Shown: one piece after another, positions 60,392-64,000 of the stretch
How positions within the stretch are numbered: position 1 is the stretch's first letter
Layout: each line of letters begins with the position of its first letter
From: Chryseobacterium tagetis
Lineage (GTDB): Bacteria; Bacteroidota; Bacteroidia; Flavobacteriales; Weeksellaceae
DNA: 64,000 nt
Direction of reading: 5' to 3'
Assembly: GCF_016735585.2 (NCBI RefSeq)
Contig: NZ_JAERSE020000006.1
Span: forward strand, 264,111-328,110
Translations under genes and position numbers: made by a program
Notes under the pieces: generated by a model
Seen by the model: the letters and a program-made list of their open reading frames with translations, nothing else
What the model was told of the DNA's origin: nothing
Database searches by the model: none

Positions 60392-60658
60392 ATGACAACA
60401 AAATTAATTCACATAATAACTGTATTGGTTATATTTCTTATAGTAACATTTGTTGGATTTTCAATTGAAAATTTAACAAATAATTTTAAAAATACATTTA
60501 ATTATGATTTACAATATACAAAAGACATTATTGATTTTTTTTTAATAATATCAGTCTTAATAAATATATTTTTATTTAAAAAAAGTAAAACTGTCTCTTA
60601 TATCTATGATATTTTAATTTTGATAAATGTTTTTTTAATTGTTTTTTTGTTTAAATAA
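60392..60658 (+). CDS. Small membrane protein, candidate immunity protein
   Basis: The 88-residue protein has three hydrophobic helices (about 6-24, 45-63, 69-87) and a polar loop (ENLTNNFKNTFNYDLQYTKD). It is not a family I recognise. Three bases separate it from the RHS stop, so it is co-transcribed. By hand count it has 39 G+C in 267 bases (about 15%), far below the RHS core (one 60-base sample has 21). Extreme AT content and a place directly after a variable tip are typical of immunity genes exchanged with their toxins. A membrane immunity protein would suit a tip that acts on membranes or enters across them. All of this is inference. Confidence 0.65.
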   Translation: MTTKLIHIITVLVIFLIVTFVGFSIENLTNNFKNTFNYDLQYTKDIIDFFLIISVLINIFLFKKSKTVSYIYDILILINVFLIVFLFK

Positions 60659-60719
60659 CTGATTATAGATAAAGAATTTCTATCAGAAAGCTGAAAAAAA
60701 CGATCAGAATGGACGAATA

Positions 60720-60754
60720 AATAAAAGTCATTATTTAGAATAATGACTTTTATT
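60720..60754 (+). terminator. Terminator of the RHS operon
   Basis: Positions 60720-60735 and 60739-60754 form a perfect 16-bp stem around TAG, with an A run before and T-rich end, closing the four-gene operon. Confidence 0.8.
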
Positions 60755-60847
60755 ATTAGGAATGTATACAAATTTAATAAGTATTTGAATTATTTTAAAC
60801 ACTTTTTTTATACAATTTTCATATTTTAGTGACCTAAAATCTACATC
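60755..60847. other. AT-rich gap before the decayed copy
   Basis: No gene, and none of the 193-base leader found before the two intact copies. The decayed copy therefore lacks its promoter. Confidence 0.5.
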
Positions 60848-61096
60848 AGTGCATAAGAATTATGCACGGCTTTGGGTCTATCAAACCTATGGCAAAAAGA
60901 CATCAAATCTTCTACTCAGTATTTCTTAAGCCAAGTGACTCCGACTGTAGACCTTCAGTATTTAATTACGGGAAGTTCTATTCAATCCAAAAATTCTCTA
61001 CAAACAACAAACAGAATAATGGCTATGATTTCCATTTGGTAAAACTCAACCAACAAGGAGAAGAAGTCTGGGAAAAATACTTCGCAGGTAAGAGCC
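60848..61096 (+). pseudogene. Decayed 5' fragment of the T9SS repeat protein
   Basis: This stretch aligns with the first 80 or so codons of the genes at 52287 and 62915: TGCACGG, CTATGGCAAAAAGACATCAAATC, then TACTTCGCAGG. The start codon is gone, a small deletion removes part of the signal-peptide end, and one base is missing near 60985 (compared with 62915), shifting the frame before NNKQNNGYDFHLVKLN. Similarity stops near 61096. It resembles the 62915 copy more than the 52287 one, for example in having AACAAACAGAA. It is a relic of an older cassette head. Confidence 0.8.
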
Positions 61097-61425
61097 ATCA
61101 ATATGATGATATTGCTTGTAAAGATTTTAAGAAGTCCAATCTTAGTTGGGACACTTTAAAATTAAAGAAGAAAGATTACTTCGTTTTTTTAATCATACGC
61201 AAGCTACTGCTAAAAACCAAGCAAGTATAATAATGAATAATTTTCCCAAAAATCAATTTTGAGATACATAGAATTTCACAATTATCCGTAGAAGTTAGGA
61301 GCTCATTCGCAACTTTGAAAGTCCTAACGTCCTAACAAAGTTGCTGCTTCGCTCTGCGAGGCTTTAATGTATTAGATTTTTTATGATTAAAGAAATATAA
61401 AAATTCTTTAGAAGAGGTTCTGTAT
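61097..61425. other. Gap with hairpins beside the NUMOD4 gene
   Basis: No gene is supported. GCAACTTTG (61309-61317) pairs with CAAAGTTGC (61336-61344), GTTAGGA (near 61294) can pair with TCCTAAC, and GCTTCGC/GCGAGGC forms another small hairpin near 61346-61362. The first 100 bases after the decayed fragment may be the remains of a lost toxin-immunity cassette, but no protein similarity is visible to me. Confidence 0.4.
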
Positions 61426-62592
61426 TTATTCAATTTTACCTTTAAGAACCGAATGTATGGAATGTAAAGAAAGCTTAGAGATATCAATATCCCAGAAAAA
61501 TTTACTTTTATTAACAACAACATATTTGTTTCCATACAGATCAAATTCTTTGACAAAACAATGATAAAGCATTTTGGTAATTGTTGCTGATGTCATCTTT
61601 CCATTGTGATTCAGAAGACTATAAAGTGAGGGTTTATGTTGATTGGTTGAGACAAACTGAGATAAAATCTGCTCCTGTAAAAATATTTTTCTACCTGTTG
61701 TTGTCCAACCGCTCAATCGTTTTATCCTGCTTTTATTAGAAATCAGAAATCTACTTTCAAAATTAGGAATAGGTTTCCATATCTCTCCTGGTAAATCGTG
61801 TAAAGAAAGATTCATACATGGAGGAGGAGATTTTTCATCCACTTTTGGTTTACCCACTGTTTTCCAAAGAGAATAATTGAATAGCTTATCTGGAGAACCA
61901 GATTTTATATCAACGATAAAATCTTCTTTTGTTGGGGGATAAGAACTTAGGAACCAACGAAATCCTCCTGCTGTCAGAAATTCTTTGTTGATGACATCCA
62001 TAATAGATTCAGGATGAATATTAAGTTTTTTTTCTACCTCATACATACTATCAAAAGTAGCCAGTAACACCCCTTCAACATTATATTGACTGACTGGCTG
62101 CTGGTAAATGACATTTCGATTTCTCGCTCTGTTTGTATTGAAGATTGTTAAACTTTTCTCACTGGCAGAGATCTTTTGTAAGTTGCTGCTATGGAGATGA
62201 AGCCTATTGCCATCTTTAGTACTAATAGAAATCTTTCTGTCTTCCCAATTAAATTGTTCAATAAAATGATAATACACTAAACGTGCTATTGATTTTCTAT
62301 ATTTTTCTCCATCTAATGATAGCGTACAGTGAACATTGTAAGAAAAGCTTTGGAGATACTTATTAAAATGCTTGACAAAGATCAGTTTCATGATCTTTTC
62401 CGGCAGTATATTCTCATTTCCATAGGGAAGGGGTACGGTGCGTTCCTTGCTTTTTAACCTTCCATAATTGGAAATCTCATAATTTTCAAAACCTTCAATG
62501 AATTTCCATTCTTCATCTTGGAGATTTTGTAGAGAGGTATTATAAAGGACTTCTTTTACATATTGGTCTTCTAATTCAACAGGCAGGTTCAT
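61426..62592 (-). CDS. Double NUMOD4-like protein without HNH catalytic His
   Basis: The 388 residues contain two similar halves. Residues 27-75 (EEWKFIEGFENYEISNYGRLKSKE) form a clear NUMOD4 motif, followed by an HNH_3-like part (SIARLVYYHFIEQFNWEDRKISISTKDGNR...SSNLQKIS) in which the usual VNHIDG core reads ISISTKDG, so the His is missing. Residues 168-215 (VSQYNVEGVLLATFDSMYEVEKKL...AGGFRW) look like a NUMOD1 helix-turn-helix. From about 265 a second NUMOD4-like unit (GEIWKPIPNFESRFLISNKSRIKRL) and a second HNH-like part (ITKMLYHCFVKEFDLYGNKYVVVNKSK) follow, again without the motif. It is probably a DNA-binding relic or regulator, not an active homing endonuclease. It is read against the RHS operon. 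Confidence 0.7.
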   Translation of the reverse strand: MNLPVELEDQYVKEVLYNTSLQNLQDEEWKFIEGFENYEISNYGRLKSKERTVPLPYGNENILPEKIMKLIFVKHFNKYLQSFSYNVHCTLSLDGEKYRKSIARLVYYHFIEQFNWEDRKISISTKDGNRLHLHSSNLQKISASEKSLTIFNTNRARNRNVIYQQPVSQYNVEGVLLATFDSMYEVEKKLNIHPESIMDVINKEFLTAGGFRWFLSSYPPTKEDFIVDIKSGSPDKLFNYSLWKTVGKPKVDEKSPPPCMNLSLHDLPGEIWKPIPNFESRFLISNKSRIKRLSGWTTTGRKIFLQEQILSQFVSTNQHKPSLYSLLNHNGKMTSATITKMLYHCFVKEFDLYGNKYVVVNKSKFFWDIDISKLSLHSIHSVLKGKIE

Positions 62593-62721
62593 GGAAATTA
62601 AAGTTTAAAAATAAATTTTATCAGTAGATAATCTAATTGTGTGCTACAAAAATATAAAACTAAATCATAATTGATTTATAGAATATTTTACAGTGGATGT
62701 TTTTTTATGATTAAAAATAAT

Positions 62722-62914
62722 TTTATTACACACGACACGTTTTGTCGTGATGCATAAATATCTTTGACTCAGAAATATTAATACTCGCTTCAAGAGCCTC
62801 AGAAGATGATAAAATTTAAAATTATTTAAAAATACATCTTATCTATGTGAAGTAAAAGTGATATTTTTGCAGCGTTAAAAAAATTAGTAACAAATAAACT
62901 TAAATAAACACGGG
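62722..62914 (+). promoter_or_regulatory. 193-base leader of the second T9SS-protein copy
   Basis: The same length and order as 52094-52286: TTTATTACA, stem-loop CACGACA (62731-62737) with TGTCGTG (62743-62749), GCATAAATA, GTGAAGTAAAA and the -7 box TATTTTTG (62862-62869) with GCAGCG. The stem is 7 bp here and 5 bp in the first copy, so this form may be closer to the original. Confidence 0.7.
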
Positions 62915-64000
62915 ATGAAAAAACTCTATATGAGTGCATATTTCTTATGCACGGTTTTGAGCGTTTCGGCTCAGGAAGTCCTATGGCAGAAAGACATCAA
63001 ATCCTCTACTCAGGATTTCTTAAGTCAGGTGACTTCAACGGTAGACCTTCAGTACTTAATTACGGGAAGTTCCATTCAATCCAAAAAACTTTCTACAGAC
63101 AACAAACAGAACAATGGCTATGATTTTCATTTGGTAAAACTCAACCAGCAAGGCGAAGAAGTCTGGGAAAAATACTTCGCAGGAAAGAACCACGATTACC
63201 TTTCAGCTTCCATTTCTACTCAGGACGGAGGATTTTTAATTTCTGGCACCTCATTTTCACCGAAAGGTCTCGATAAAAAGGAAGATTCTAAAGGAGGATC
63301 TGATATTTGGCTCATCAGAATCAATGAATTCGGAGATGAATTGTGGCAGAAAACCATAGGAAGCACTTCTGATGAAGAAGCCAGAGCAGTGATTCAAACT
63401 ACCGATTTAGGGTTTTTTGTAGCAGGAAATGTTCAAAACTCTCCCCAAGGCTATGGCTCCAAAGATGTTCTCATCGTCAAACTCGATAAAAACGGAAAAG
63501 AAATCTCTCAACTCATTTTAGGTGGAAAAGGCTTAGATGAAGTAGAGAAAATGATTCCCACCAAAGACGGAGGTGTTTTACTCGGAGTCTATTCACGAAG
63601 TGGAAAGACTGCAACCAACAACCTGCCATCTGCAACCCCAAAACAAACTGATAACTTCGGTGAAGGTGATTACTGGATCATTAAACTGAACAAAGACGGT
63701 AAAGTAGAATGGGAAAAGAACTATGGAGGAACAGGAGATGATCATTTAAGAACATTGGCGATGACCACTTCAGGATTTATCATAGGAGGCGAAAGTCGTT
63801 CAGAACGTTCAGGCAATAAAACTGTAGGTGTAGAAGAAGGAACTGATCTTTGGCTGATTTCACTCAACGAAAGAGGTGAAGAGATCTGGCAGAAATCCTA
63901 CAATTTTAAGAACAGGGATGTTCTGATGGGCATGCATGTGATCTTAGGACAGAATGAAAGAGAAAAGAATAAAGATTTAACCAAAGGAATCTTACTTGGT
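62915..64000 (+). CDS. Second copy of the T9SS repeat protein (runs off the window)
   Basis: From the ATG at 62915 the frame stays open for 362 codons to the window end. The protein is nearly the same as that at 52287 through most of its length: signal peptide ending SVSAQ, units NGYDFHLVKLNQQGEEVWEK, DIWLIRINEFGDELWQKTIG, DVLIVKLDKNGKEI and DYWIIKLNKDGKVEWEKNYGG. It differs at residues 55-62 and 95-110, and has 17 instead of 35 residues at the variable insert. Many codon differences are silent, so the copy is old enough to be under selection. The C-terminal T9SS domain and any RHS genes would lie beyond 64000. Confidence 0.85.
   Translation, partial: MKKLYMSAYFLCTVLSVSAQEVLWQKDIKSSTQDFLSQVTSTVDLQYLITGSSIQSKKLSTDNKQNNGYDFHLVKLNQQGEEVWEKYFAGKNHDYLSASISTQDGGFLISGTSFSPKGLDKKEDSKGGSDIWLIRINEFGDELWQKTIGSTSDEEARAVIQTTDLGFFVAGNVQNSPQGYGSKDVLIVKLDKNGKEISQLILGGKGLDEVEKMIPTKDGGVLLGVYSRSGKTATNNLPSATPKQTDNFGEGDYWIIKLNKDGKVEWEKNYGGTGDDHLRTLAMTTSGFIIGGESRSERSGNKTVGVEEGTDLWLISLNERGEEIWQKSYNFKNRDVLMGMHVILGQNEREKNKDLTKGILLG

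Noticed and set aside
60862..61230. A 122-residue ORF as a real gene
   Set aside because: Only its middle part is in the frame of the T9SS protein; the first part is out of frame after a deletion, and there is no promoter. Treated as a pseudogene.

Overview
The window comes from the chromosome of a flavobacterium, most likely Chryseobacterium or a close relative in the Weeksellaceae. This rests on low GC content, promoters with the Bacteroidetes -7 box TAnnTTTG, absence of Shine-Dalgarno sequences, secreted proteins with type IX secretion (T9SS) C-terminal sorting domains, a SusC/SusD pair, a GLPGLI-family protein, a CcoN-CcoO fusion and a lipoprotein TamL next to TamB. The genus is an inference from gene content; no rRNA is present.

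Layout. 1-3.6 kb: secreted and membrane proteins of unknown role (kelch/T9SS, TPR). 3.7-6.6 kb: an AT-rich accessory patch with REP-like palindromes, a SymE-type toxin, a candidate structured RNA, an XRE regulator with a perfect palindrome at its 5' end, and an HD-domain phosphohydrolase. 6.6-8.7 kb: groES-groEL. 8.8-15.5 kb: M1 aminopeptidase, HupE/UreJ-like and DUF6702-like proteins, ACP phosphodiesterase, and a T9SS-secreted metalloprotease. 15.7-29.1 kb: housekeeping genes (radA, YceI, pyrG, yidC, rnhB, argS) around one SusC/SusD pair. 29.2-34.6 kb: a lipoprotein operon with five tandem paralogues of one small lipoprotein family behind a larger lipoprotein with a JAMM-like HxH...SxxD pattern. 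35.2-43.8 kb: YihY, TamL and TamB, with a small inverted-repeat element. 44-47.2 kb: cbb3 cytochrome oxidase (ccoNO, ccoP). 47.4-51.9 kb: XRE regulator, NPP-type phosphodiesterase, amino-acid permease, GLPGLI protein.

The most interesting part is 52.1 kb to the window end. A three-gene operon encodes a T9SS-sorted repeat protein, an RHS protein with an SpvB/TcB-like start, and a second RHS protein with an RHS-core end followed by a variable C-terminal tip of about 272 residues. A very AT-rich gene (39 G+C of 267 bases) for an 88-residue membrane protein follows at once and looks like the matching immunity gene. Downstream lie a decayed fragment of the first operon gene, a protein with two NUMOD4-like units that lack the HNH catalytic histidine, and a second copy of the first operon gene with the same 193-base leader and promoter; that copy runs off the window. 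This looks like a polymorphic-toxin array built by repeated duplication, with the two RHS proteins resembling the B and C parts of Tc toxins.

Most genes are on the minus strand up to 17 kb and between 29 and 49 kb. Strong stem-loop terminators separate many units.
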